Shown one piece after another: positions 43,466-52,344 of a stretch of DNA of 64,000 bases (within the stretch, counting starts at the first letter, position 1; each line of letters starts with the position of its first letter). The position numbers were made by a program, and so were the translations under genes. Location: the NCBI GenBank assembly GCA_900100895.1, contig FMTX01000007.1, forward strand, positions 124,001-188,000, written 5' to 3'. The notes beneath the pieces were generated by a model, which was given only the letters and a program-made list of their open reading frames with translations, made no database searches and had not been told where the DNA came from. The DNA comes from Lachnospiraceae bacterium YSD2013. GTDB taxonomy: Bacteria > Bacillota > Clostridia > Lachnospirales > Lachnospiraceae.

Positions 43466-45474
43466 CAGAACTCCTCCGGTATTAACCTTATTATTTCTTT
43501 GAACGGCATAAGTTTTGTGTCTATCTCCATGGACCTATGATTTCTAAGAATACTTTCGGCAGTATCTTTTATAGCAGGAACTGCTGCCCTCATAAGCTGA
43601 TTAGCATAAATGATGATATTGGCTCCCCTTCGCTTGAATTCATCTTCCGTAACCGAGTTAAAGGAAGTTGGCACCAATACTATTGGGGTAGTTTTGTCAT
43701 ATTCTCTAAAACATTTTAAGAATGCGAACACCTCATCCGGTTCCTTTTTCCTGCTATGAATCATTATACCGTCGGCTCCGGCATTAACATAGGCCTTAGC
43801 CCTTTCTAATGCATCGTCCAGACCTCGTTCCAAAATCAAGCTCTCAATTCTCGCAATAATCATGAACTCTTTTGTTTTTTGAGCCCTTTTTCCCATGCGG
43901 ATTTTTTCGCAAAAAGAACTAATTTCGTCCTGAACTTGTTGCACTTCTGTCCCGAATAGGCTGTTTTTCTTTAATCCCTTTTTGTCTTCAATAATTACAG
44001 CACTAACGCCCAAACGTTCCAAGCTTCGCACAGTGTAACAAAAATGTTCTGCCAAGCCACCTGTGTCACCATCAAAAATTATTGGTTTAGTAGTTACTTC
44101 TGCGATATCTTCAATAGTTCTAAACCGACTCGTCATATCCACAAGTTCTATATCCGGCTTTCCCTTAGCTGTAGAATCGCAAAGAGAAGACACCCACATC
44201 GCATCAAACTGATATGTTTTTCCATTTTCATTTACAACTGTATTTTCAACTATTAAACCAGTTAACCCATCATGGGCTTCCATTACAGTGACAAGCCCCT
44301 TCATGTCAAGGAGTTTTCGCAATCTACCCCTGCGACAATCAGGTAATGATAATTCTCTTCTACTCTGTCTTTCGATTTCATCCAGCTGGGGGCTTGAAGT
44401 GTACGGAAATTCAACCAGACGTCCCCCATACAATCCTAACACCTCTACAGCTTCATCTCTAATAGGTTTTTGGAAATCGTACCTCCAATTATCACCATGA
44501 ACCACCACATCTGGCTTGATATCCGTAAGCACCTCTTTATAGGATAGAGATTTCTGTTCAACAACTTTATGCACCCCTTTTATGTTGCTAAAAAGACTGC
44601 AACGCTGCTCAAAGGGGATAAGCGGAAATCGTTTAAAAGATGCTATTGCTTCATCAGACAGGACTCCAACTGTTAGTCGCCCTAGCCTCATTGCCTTTTT
44701 AAGTATAGCCATGTGCCCGGAATGTAAAATATCGGACGAAAAACACATATATACGGTTCGATTCTTTACTTTCCGTAATTTTTCAGAAACAGACTTCAAA
44801 TCTTCCGTTGTATCTATTTCATCGCATAACAAGTCTCCAACATCTAAAGGAAAAATACAACACGAATCAGATACTTCATTGAATGCATTTTCTGCGTAAC
44901 AATTTACATCTCCTTGGTTACAGAACTCAGTTATTCTTCTAAGCCATACCATCCAATCAGCCTTCTTTATTTTGTATAAAGGTTGAGCCGCAACCGCATT
45001 ATCCCAAACATCTATACCAATCTTATTAATATGGCCATCTTTTATAGCTGCCTTAAAGTCTTTTTCCGGGAGTTTTCTCGTGCCGCTTACTACCATTACA
45101 GAATTTTCTGCAGCCAAAATGCTATCTATTACTTCATTTTCAAAGACAAGGTCACCATGCATCAAAATAATGTCATCTTCCAACATATTTCTTGCATTAT
45201 AAATACTATAAATATAATTTGTGCAATCATACTTCTCATTATTTACATAACTGATATCAAGTCCGATATCCAGACTGTTACAATAAGAAATTAAATCTTC
45301 TTCAAAGGGTCCAGTAGTAATAACAACTTCCTTTATCCCTGCGTCAGCCAATTGATTCAGTTGCCTTGAAATAATGGTCTCTCCAGCTGAGACTTCTGTA
45401 AGACACTTGGGTTGATTTGCAGTTAAACCACCCATTCGTGTTCCCTTTCCGGAATTCAATATTAACGCCTTCAT
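43465..45474 (-). CDS. Three-domain fusion: LicC-like nucleotidyltransferase, cytidylyltransferase, PEP phosphomutase
   Basis: 669 residues. Domain 1 (1-235) is a MobA/LicC-like nucleotidyltransferase with NSGKGTRM (7-14), QPKCL (21-25) and MHGDL (105-109). Domain 2 (238-375) is a glycerol-3-phosphate-cytidylyltransferase-like domain with HSGH (251-254), FKRFPLIPFEQR and VHGDNW. Domain 3 (385-669) is PEP phosphomutase, with DGDTGG (468-473) and the diagnostic EDKKGLKKNS (496-505, EDKx5NS). Domains 2+3 match the Fom1 layout, whose cytidylyltransferase attaches CMP to HEP. Domain 1 is an addition resembling the enzymes that make CDP-choline or CMP-aminoethylphosphonate. Prediction: PEP -> phosphonopyruvate, and later HEP + CTP -> CMP-HEP. 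It is the first gene of the phosphonate trio. Which activating domain is active is unknown. Confidence 0.92.
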   Translation of the reverse strand: MKALILNSGKGTRMGGLTANQPKCLTEVSAGETIISRQLNQLADAGIKEVVITTGPFEEDLISYCNSLDIGLDISYVNNEKYDCTNYIYSIYNARNMLEDDIILMHGDLVFENEVIDSILAAENSVMVVSGTRKLPEKDFKAAIKDGHINKIGIDVWDNAVAAQPLYKIKKADWMVWLRRITEFCNQGDVNCYAENAFNEVSDSCCIFPLDVGDLLCDEIDTTEDLKSVSEKLRKVKNRTVYMCFSSDILHSGHMAILKKAMRLGRLTVGVLSDEAIASFKRFPLIPFEQRCSLFSNIKGVHKVVEQKSLSYKEVLTDIKPDVVVHGDNWRYDFQKPIRDEAVEVLGLYGGRLVEFPYTSSPQLDEIERQSRRELSLPDCRRGRLRKLLDMKGLVTVMEAHDGLTGLIVENTVVNENGKTYQFDAMWVSSLCDSTAKGKPDIELVDMTSRFRTIEDIAEVTTKPIIFDGDTGGLAEHFCYTVRSLERLGVSAVIIEDKKGLKKNSLFGTEVQQVQDEISSFCEKIRMGKRAQKTKEFMIIARIESLILERGLDDALERAKAYVNAGADGIMIHSRKKEPDEVFAFLKCFREYDKTTPIVLVPTSFNSVTEDEFKRRGANIIIYANQLMRAAVPAIKDTAESILRNHRSMEIDTKLMPFKEIIRLIPEEF

Positions 45475-45533
45475 ATATCACTTCTCCAAACAAATATTTC
45501 TGTAATAGTATCGCCGGAATAAATCAGCCACTT

Positions 45534-46754
45534 CTAACTTCTACATCCACTAATACACTGCTCAATAATCTCAAAGTCAGTCTTACTGCTTTTACTATCA
45601 ACTATATAATATGAGATAATCTTATCCATGGAATCCCCCGGAACGTTTATGTATTCTTCAAGTTCCAAACTATCACTTATTTCCTTAGTGCTTAATAACT
45701 TCGTCTTCAATATCCTATTAACCTTCTCAATATACTTATATGCAGGATTGTCAATAGTATGCATACTAGTATAGATGTGAAAAAACGGCCTGTTTCGCAA
45801 CAAGATATTTGTCAGTGAAGTACCGTAGAGGTAAATTGCAAATTTGCTACTTGCTATTAACTCAGCTGTCTTACCAAAGATTATTTCTCTTCCTCCAAAT
45901 TCATTTCCGCTATATTCTGCCTTGGGATGTGCTGCTATTAAAACACTAACTGAAAATGTTCTCTCAATTTTATCAAATAAATTGTTCAATTCCTCAAAAT
46001 ACTTTTTACTGTCTTTTATAGGAAAATCTTTTCCTATCTTTACCCAATCTGAATGACCTATCTCATATTCATCTATAAAAACAGCAATCGGTTTTTCCTG
46101 TTCTATTTCTTTATTCTTTAAATAATACGTATAGTCCGTATGCGGTATAATAACATTTCGTTTAGAAAAGACTTCTAAATAATTAGGGAAATAATTGTAC
46201 GCATTTCTGCACCTTACAAAATTGAATTGCGATTTATATAACAACGGGCCTCGTAACGAACTTAGAAAATAATCTCTCCTTTCGACTATTTCTGGCGAGC
46301 ACTTCGGAAGCATGCATCGAAAGCCATAAACAAGCAGTTGCAATATACGATAACATTCCTTAAACAAATAAAACAATTTCGTTTTATGAAATCTTACTTC
46401 GACTATATCTGATGCCTCCGTAAGATTTGAAAAACAAAATCCGTGTTTAACTATAAGTGCTCTTATTTTTTCTGTAACTTTGCAATAATCATGATACGCA
46501 TATACTATAAAATGAACTTTTTCGTCTCTAGGGATTAGATTTAGCCTTTTTTCCAGTTCTTCACTACTATCTATATAAATTAGTTCTCCACTATGGACAT
46601 TGCGTGGCACTTCTATAATTTTAGGATAATATCGCCAATTAACTGCCGACCAAATTTCAATCTCATGTCCCTTTTCTCTTAAGAAATTTAACCCAAATTG
46701 CTCATCATCATAGTTATAATAATGTCTTGCACAAAAAATAAATACTATTTTCAA
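45534..46754 (-). CDS. GT-B-like glycosyltransferase with sialyltransferase-type motifs
   Basis: 406 residues, no membrane helix. The N-terminus MKIVFIFCARHYYNYDDEQFG looks like a Rossmann start. IDEYEIG (227-233), an HP motif in AAHPKAEY (274-281) and YGTSLTN (310-316) occur in the order of the acidic-Gly, HP and S/T motifs of bacterial GT-B sialyltransferases. That would fit transfer of CMP-legionaminic acid made by the neighbouring cassette. I did not recognise a named family, so this is inference from three short motifs. The start is TTG, overlapping the sulfatase-fold gene stop (TTGA), with AAGGGGAATATAGG upstream. CMP-HEP transfer is an alternative role. Confidence 0.45.
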   Translation of the reverse strand: MKIVFIFCARHYYNYDDEQFGLNFLREKGHEIEIWSAVNWRYYPKIIEVPRNVHSGELIYIDSSEELEKRLNLIPRDEKVHFIVYAYHDYCKVTEKIRALIVKHGFCFSNLTEASDIVEVRFHKTKLFYLFKECYRILQLLVYGFRCMLPKCSPEIVERRDYFLSSLRGPLLYKSQFNFVRCRNAYNYFPNYLEVFSKRNVIIPHTDYTYYLKNKEIEQEKPIAVFIDEYEIGHSDWVKIGKDFPIKDSKKYFEELNNLFDKIERTFSVSVLIAAHPKAEYSGNEFGGREIIFGKTAELIASSKFAIYLYGTSLTNILLRNRPFFHIYTSMHTIDNPAYKYIEKVNRILKTKLLSTKEISDSLELEEYINVPGDSMDKIISYYIVDSKSSKTDFEIIEQCISGCRS

Positions 46755-48034
46755 CCTATATTCCCCTTTATTAAAGGTCTAATTTTTAAATACAATCTTC
46801 TAAATTTTACTCCAAATATATTATTAAGTTTAATCTTGCGAGACTTATCGATGCAATTCTTATATTTGCACCTAATAGGTCCAATACTATTCATATAAGT
46901 ATCGAGTTCCCTTTTTAGTTCATAGAATTCTTCTTCTATCTCTCTAATTATGTTTTCACTCATAAAATTCTTATAATGACCGGAAACGCAATAATTAAAA
47001 TCAGAATAGTAATTAAGTTTTCCCCCTTTATATGAGAAAAATGATAATACATTTGTACAACTCATGGGATCGATACTGTTAATATACAATGAGAACCCTT
47101 TCATCGTCCTCAAAAGAAAGTAATCACCATCCGTTACTGCATAAGCTTTATTAAACATTTTTGCATATTTCTTTTGTCTGGCAAAAAGGTTTCGCATGAA
47201 AACATAATTATTTGCAATAACTTTTTTCTCACCCAAGGCAAGGTTTAAACATATATTATAAATATCTTTAGTAGAAAGAAGCTCGTCTTTTGTTTCCCCC
47301 TCATTCATACCGGCATTCCAAACGACAAGTGGGCAATGGCAAACGCTTTCTCTTGGCTCAATTGCATGAGTATATCCCCCGTGAAAGCCATGAAACCAGT
47401 ATTCATCACCATGATCTCCGTAAATAACAAATACTGTATCTTGCAATTTCCCTGCTTTTTCAACAGCCTCGTATGTCCTAAGTAACGTTCTGTCTATTTC
47501 ACAGTATCGATCAGCGAAAGCCTCTTTTTCACCGTTGCACGATTCATTTTTACGATAACCCGAATAAGCTATATGGCTATAATAGTCTTCGACAAACAAT
47601 GCAAATGGTTTATCTGTTGACTTTATGTCTTCACTTATTTCTGCCACAAACTTATCTGAATCATCATCTCCCCACGCATAACTATTATGAGAAATAATGT
47701 CTCCCAGTTTAAAGAAACTGTCCCTTTCCTTACCTGTATAGCCATAAAAATAGAACTTAGTAAAATATCCCTGCTCTTCCAGGACCGAAAATACCGACTT
47801 TTTATTAACATCAATAGTATACAAGTCTTCTAAGAAATCAGATTTCTCAAAGATACTAGTATCCCCAAAGAACAAATCTGTTATTACCATCAATGTAGAA
47901 GTGGCAGTAGAATAGTAGTTCTTGTAAGAAACCCCCTTTTTCATAAGGTTATTCAAAAAAGGAAAGAACTCTCTGTGCATATTAAAGATGTAATTGCTTA
48001 AACTTTCCATATGAACAATTACTATATTTTTCAT
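46751..48034 (-). CDS. Cytoplasmic sulfatase-fold protein, candidate phospho(no)transferase
   Basis: 427 residues. NIVIVHMESLSNYI supplies the first metal ligand (Glu10). YYSTATSTLMVITDLFFG places Thr45 where sulfatases and phosphotransferases keep the nucleophile. VIYGDHGDEYWFHGFHGGYTHA supplies the remaining Asp/His ligands. There is no signal peptide or membrane helix, unlike LtaS-type enzymes, so it should act inside the cell. It overlaps both neighbours by four bases (ATGA with the ABC gene, TTGA with the transferase). With a HEP pathway one gene away it could move a phosphonate or phosphate group onto a lipid-linked sugar, or act as a phosphodiesterase/sulfatase. The fold is clear; the role is inferred. 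Confidence 0.7.
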   Translation of the reverse strand: MKNIVIVHMESLSNYIFNMHREFFPFLNNLMKKGVSYKNYYSTATSTLMVITDLFFGDTSIFEKSDFLEDLYTIDVNKKSVFSVLEEQGYFTKFYFYGYTGKERDSFFKLGDIISHNSYAWGDDDSDKFVAEISEDIKSTDKPFALFVEDYYSHIAYSGYRKNESCNGEKEAFADRYCEIDRTLLRTYEAVEKAGKLQDTVFVIYGDHGDEYWFHGFHGGYTHAIEPRESVCHCPLVVWNAGMNEGETKDELLSTKDIYNICLNLALGEKKVIANNYVFMRNLFARQKKYAKMFNKAYAVTDGDYFLLRTMKGFSLYINSIDPMSCTNVLSFFSYKGGKLNYYSDFNYCVSGHYKNFMSENIIREIEEEFYELKRELDTYMNSIGPIRCKYKNCIDKSRKIKLNNIFGVKFRRLYLKIRPLIKGNIG

Positions 48035-49791
48035 AACTTACTTTCCTCAACTTTTCCGTCTTTTACCTCAAATACTCTGTCGCATTTAGCAAGCGTAGAT
48101 AATCTATGGGCTATTATAATTAGCGTTTTCTGCCCTTGGAGTCGCTCAATCGCCTCCATCACAGCAATCTCTGTATCAGTGTCTAATGCCGAAGTTGCCT
48201 CATCTAAAACTATAATCTGCGGATTATAGTATAGTACTCTTGCTATCGCAATTCTTTGACGCTGCCCGCCGGAAAGTTTCGTGCCTCTCTCGCCTACAAC
48301 TGTATCTAATCCATCCGGTAAAGACTTAATAAAATCACTCAGACAGGCTTCATTAATAGCCTCTAATACCCTCGCCTCAGAATATTCTTCTTCTGATATT
48401 CCAAAAAGTATATTATTTCGAATAGTATCATCTAACAAATAGACATTCTGCGGAACATACCCGATTAACTTAGACCAGCTATCTTTGCAATTAGCCAAAT
48501 CCACGCCATCAATCTCAATATTTCCGCTTGCAGGCGGCAAAAGCCCAAGAATTACATCCGCCAAAGTAGTCTTACCCGCTCCCGAAGGTCCCTTTATCCC
48601 TATAGCCTCGCCTTTTTTTATGCGGATATTAACATCGCGAAAAGTTGGCTCCTCAGCTCTCTTATACTTCCACGAAACATTATTAATCGCGATTTCCTCG
48701 TTGTACTCCAAAATTGCTTTGTCTTTTTCTTGGTCAATTTCAGACAAGTATTCTCGCGATTTCTTTATATTTGCATAAGCATTTTCAAAGCTCGGCATAT
48801 AATATAATATAGTAGTGCTACTAGTTGAAATCTGATTGACCAGAGGCAACAATCTTACGGATGCTATTGCAAAAGCCGATAATACCGGCATAAATGCGAC
48901 AACATCCATACCTTTAATTACTCTAAAACTGACAAATGCAATGATACCACAAATGAATACTGTCTCTATAACGTAACGCGGAAGGCTCTGTAAAAAACGA
49001 TATCTGAGCTGTGCCTTCCTCTGCTTTTCAACCGCATCTTCATAACGCTTTACAAAACTACTTCTCCTATTTAAAACCAAAATCTCCTTTAATCCGTTAA
49101 GTGCCTGCAAAGCATGTTTATTAGATTCAACCATTGACTCGTTAAATACTATCCCAAAACGCTTTACGTGCCCCTTTAACGCCAGTAATATTAAACCCGA
49201 AAGTCCGCCAACGATTATAACTAAACTAATCGCCATAATATGGTCAGCTTTGACTAGAAAAAGACCCACTAAAATTACTGTAATTACACCCGTAAATAGG
49301 CTAAAAAATGCTTGTATTATGTAATAAAGCGCAGTTACATCATTTCCTATTCCTCTCATTACTTCAGCACTGTTTACGTCGAGTGTATCCTCATAAGGTC
49401 TCTGTAAGTACGCGTTAATCATAAATACACAAAAATCTTTTTGTATCCGATTTTCATAGCGTAACGACAAATATTCTGTTAAGATGAGGAACATATCTTT
49501 AAAGACGAAAATGGCTATAACAGCAATCGCCATTGGAAGAACAATACTATTATCATCAATGTCTATTCCTAGTCTATCAATTATTCCCATCAAAAAAGTG
49601 TTGCTATGTATACCCGTCCTATCGACAAGCAGCGTAACAAATGGAATTATCATAGAAATTCCCAAAAGTTCAAACAAAGAGGACAACAATATTGCAATGA
49701 AAACTATTACACTTTTTTTCTTATGTTCTGCTGTTAATATATAATTCCACTTTTTTACAAATAATCTTAATCTAATTAAAAGGTCACTCAT
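48031..49791 (-). CDS. ABC transporter, PglK/MsbA-type lipid-linked oligosaccharide flippase
   Basis: 586 residues, a half-transporter with fused domains. Six helices lie within residues 20-310. The nucleotide-binding domain has Walker A GPSGAGKTT, the Q-loop YVPQNVYLLDD, the signature LSGGQRQRIA and Walker B IIVLDEATSALD. LFELLGISMIIPFVTLL in helix 1 is typical of the PglK group, which flips undecaprenyl-diphosphate glycans. No Wzx or MATE flippase is seen in the window, so this is the likely exporter of the repeat unit. It is coupled to the deacetylase upstream and the sulfatase-fold gene downstream. Confidence 0.87.
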   Translation of the reverse strand: MSDLLIRLRLFVKKWNYILTAEHKKKSVIVFIAILLSSLFELLGISMIIPFVTLLVDRTGIHSNTFLMGIIDRLGIDIDDNSIVLPMAIAVIAIFVFKDMFLILTEYLSLRYENRIQKDFCVFMINAYLQRPYEDTLDVNSAEVMRGIGNDVTALYYIIQAFFSLFTGVITVILVGLFLVKADHIMAISLVIIVGGLSGLILLALKGHVKRFGIVFNESMVESNKHALQALNGLKEILVLNRRSSFVKRYEDAVEKQRKAQLRYRFLQSLPRYVIETVFICGIIAFVSFRVIKGMDVVAFMPVLSAFAIASVRLLPLVNQISTSSTTILYYMPSFENAYANIKKSREYLSEIDQEKDKAILEYNEEIAINNVSWKYKRAEEPTFRDVNIRIKKGEAIGIKGPSGAGKTTLADVILGLLPPASGNIEIDGVDLANCKDSWSKLIGYVPQNVYLLDDTIRNNILFGISEEEYSEARVLEAINEACLSDFIKSLPDGLDTVVGERGTKLSGGQRQRIAIARVLYYNPQIIVLDEATSALDTDTEIAVMEAIERLQGQKTLIIIAHRLSTLAKCDRVFEVKDGKVEESKL

Positions 49792-51136
49792 ATCTTTTTA
49801 TTATTTCTTCCCCAAGTAAACATTCAAACTCCTTAGCAAGCACTGCCATTGTGCTATAGTACACTGGTCTCCACTTCTTCCAGCCTTTCTTTTTAATACT
49901 GGTATTGTGCCATAAAAAAGAGAAAACCCCACTGTAGTTTTTCACTTCATCCATTAAGTTTTTGATTACTTTTTTTGCATTTTCAACATCCATCTCTCTT
50001 TCAGCGGAGTCACATACAGTTCCATCCATCACAATGAGCGGTATTTCCCAAACATTAGTATTAACTCGGTTAACTGCATCAAAGAGTTCAAACGGTGTGC
50101 ATATTCCATATGCAAAACCTTCAGCCTTTGAAAATCCCAGAGAAGAATCATACAGTAAATTGCTTTTTTGATAGGCTCGCCATGAGTATGGAATTCTATA
50201 TCTCAAGTAATGGTTCCTTCCGAATATCTTACTCCTCTCTACTTTAAATATCTGAGATTCCTTTCGAAAAAGATACATATCTGTACCGCATTCATAGCTA
50301 TAGTGCCACCCTACCTCATCTCCACTCTCTTCTAAAGATTTAATTAGTTTCTGAATCTCCTGCTCTCCAATATCGTAACAAAAGTCATACCACGGATTGT
50401 TACCCCCTACCATAAAAAACCATGAGGAATTAATACTATATTTCTCCTCAGCCCTTTTTATGATTTTGAAACCTGGTTCCAATCGCATCGGAATATGCAC
50501 TTTTAACTTTGACTGTAAATAGCGTTTTATATAATAATAGGGCTGGTGTCTAAACGGGCGATCAACGTCATGCGAAATATGCGCTATTGGTTTTCTTTGA
50601 AACCGTTTATCTATAAGCCCAAGTTCAAGCATTGACTTCTCCAATAGCCTAGCGTACATATTAACCACTGGCTTTTCAAAACGGTTGATTTTATATAGCA
50701 ACTTTCCAGTGTGAGATACCCTGCTATGATTATCTGTTTCAATGTCATCATCAACAATTTCATCGTACCCCGTAACACAAAAGAATGATCCTTGAACAAT
50801 ATCAAAATTTATAGTAGTTCTATCCAAAGTGCTTGTAACACTCGGTGCATGTTCTGAAGAAAACAAAACAGGGATATCTTCATAATATTGCACAGGAAGT
50901 CGAGGTATTGAATCCTTTTTTAAATAGGAATCGGAAAATAGGAGGCTCGATTTAATAAAAACACCTTTAAAGTCATTAGGACAGCTTTCTCCGTAGAATA
51001 TGCCTTTCTCAAATCCTGAACCTTTTCCTATTTCAAATGAATAGTTTTTTAAATTGAAACATCGAAAAATTGTCTCAAAAGCATATTCTATGCATTCTTT
51101 AAAATCCCTATTATCGTAGTATACCTTAATTCCCAT
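49784..51136 (-). CDS. Polysaccharide deacetylase-like protein with N-terminal domain (DUF7033 type)
   Basis: 450 residues. About 180 residues of a poorly known N-terminal domain (LPVQYYEDIPVLFSSEHA, ..GSFFCVTGYDE) precede a CE4-like NodB barrel. That barrel carries the metal motif HISHDVDRP (186-194) and the later His in DEVGWHYSYECG. FSFLWHNTSIKKKGW is the C-terminal His motif. There is no signal peptide. Such proteins are common in capsule loci and are presumed to trim N-acetyl groups from lipid-linked intermediates. It overlaps both neighbours. A second deacetylase is encoded at 55470-56279. Confidence 0.75.
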   Translation of the reverse strand: MGIKVYYDNRDFKECIEYAFETIFRCFNLKNYSFEIGKGSGFEKGIFYGESCPNDFKGVFIKSSLLFSDSYLKKDSIPRLPVQYYEDIPVLFSSEHAPSVTSTLDRTTINFDIVQGSFFCVTGYDEIVDDDIETDNHSRVSHTGKLLYKINRFEKPVVNMYARLLEKSMLELGLIDKRFQRKPIAHISHDVDRPFRHQPYYYIKRYLQSKLKVHIPMRLEPGFKIIKRAEEKYSINSSWFFMVGGNNPWYDFCYDIGEQEIQKLIKSLEESGDEVGWHYSYECGTDMYLFRKESQIFKVERSKIFGRNHYLRYRIPYSWRAYQKSNLLYDSSLGFSKAEGFAYGICTPFELFDAVNRVNTNVWEIPLIVMDGTVCDSAEREMDVENAKKVIKNLMDEVKNYSGVFSFLWHNTSIKKKGWKKWRPVYYSTMAVLAKEFECLLGEEIIKRYE

Positions 51137-52226
51137 ATTTACTTGTTACCCTCTTTAGTGCTTCTAGATACCCATAGCCAAACTCAACATCTGGCTCTAA
51201 ATAGTTTCCCTCTCCCCATTCATTCCACGCATCAAGGAAAAGAAAATCAGCACTCGTATTCTCTCTCTTACCTACCTGCAAGGTAAGGTACTTTTCAAAT
51301 CTTTCAGGCGTAGCACCCTCAATGTACGTACTGTCTCGGCCGCGTCTTGGAGTCTCATCATACTTAACCACTCCGCCGGGAAAGGTAAGAATATCCTTAC
51401 TGTACTTTTCTTTAATCAGCCCTTTCCAAACCTTTTCATAACTTAAAATGTAGGGTATTGCATTTTTCTTGCCAAGTAGATGCCTAATTATATAATTAAC
51501 CCCGCTTCTAAAATAATTACGATTATATGTGCTATAGTTTCCATACTTAGCTATAGCCTTTACATAGGTATTATTTGGTACTTCGTTGATTGACACTACA
51601 AAAATTCCGGGAAATCCATCCTTCTTAGCAAGATTGTTCCATACCTCAAACATATCTTTTGCGCATTCAATATCGTGCAATTTATAAATTAAAAACAAAG
51701 GCATCCCATCTTTTTTTATATATCTATCATCAAGAAAAAACTCTCTTAAATAATTGTAGTGTCGAATCCAGTCCTCTTTATTGCCATATTCTTGTTTCAG
51801 TAGCACTCCGTCACCGATTTGCTCTCTTTCTTCTTCACTTTTGGTCCATTCTGTTCCCTTAACGGCACTCCACGTTCGAGCCCATGTAGCATTTGCCCAT
51901 GCAAAACAAAATCTCTGATTAATATCCTTCCACTTCAAAAGATTTTCTGCCGGTTTTTCCAGAATTTTCCTTCCCTTAAACCAATAATGAAAATAGCAAA
52001 AGCCATAAACACCATATTGATTCATTAAATCAGTCTGCCATTCAACTGTCGTTTTATCCATCAAATCATAATAATTTTCATCCAAAGGAATCTTAGGTTG
52101 CGTCTGATTTTTAAATACCGGCTTGCACTTCTTAACATTGGTCCATTCGGTAAATCCTTCTCCCCACCACTCATCATTCTCTTTAATTCTATGAAATTGT
52201 GGCAAATAAAAAGTTATAATTTTCAT
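51126..52226 (-). CDS. WbsX-like (GH99-type) glycan-locus protein
   Basis: 366 residues. The start KIITFYLPQFHRIKENDEWWGEGFTEWTNV is the unmistakable WbsX signature. GVYGFCYFHYWFKGRKILEKP, FCFAWANATWARTW and FLDAWNEWGEGNYLEP follow, the last with the acidic residues expected of a GH99-like barrel. WbsX proteins occur in O-antigen and capsule loci, and their enzymatic role is not established; an endo-acting mannosidase or transglycosylase activity has been suggested by fold. No signal peptide. It starts the coupled block 52226-45534, after a 118-base gap from the epimerase gene. Confidence 0.88.
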   Translation of the reverse strand: MKIITFYLPQFHRIKENDEWWGEGFTEWTNVKKCKPVFKNQTQPKIPLDENYYDLMDKTTVEWQTDLMNQYGVYGFCYFHYWFKGRKILEKPAENLLKWKDINQRFCFAWANATWARTWSAVKGTEWTKSEEEREQIGDGVLLKQEYGNKEDWIRHYNYLREFFLDDRYIKKDGMPLFLIYKLHDIECAKDMFEVWNNLAKKDGFPGIFVVSINEVPNNTYVKAIAKYGNYSTYNRNYFRSGVNYIIRHLLGKKNAIPYILSYEKVWKGLIKEKYSKDILTFPGGVVKYDETPRRGRDSTYIEGATPERFEKYLTLQVGKRENTSADFLFLDAWNEWGEGNYLEPDVEFGYGYLEALKRVTSKYGN

Positions 52227-52344
52227 CAGTTTAATAACCTATCCTCTGCTATGTTTAGATTTATTTTATTAAGAGTCGAGTAAATCTGAATGTCTATTTT
52301 GAATAGTACGGTTTCGTCCAGATTCTCTAATTTTTTAGATGAAA

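Noticed and set aside
41245-45474. Fosfomycin-type antibiotic biosynthesis
   Set aside because: Only the early steps (PEP phosphomutase, decarboxylase, reductase, cytidylyl domain) are present. No radical SAM methyltransferase or epoxidase homologue follows, and the surroundings are glycan genes.
41245-45474. Aminoethylphosphonate (AEP) as the end product
   Set aside because: No AEP transaminase is present. The class IV aminotransferase at 61597 is not of that family, while a phosphonoacetaldehyde reductase is clearly there.
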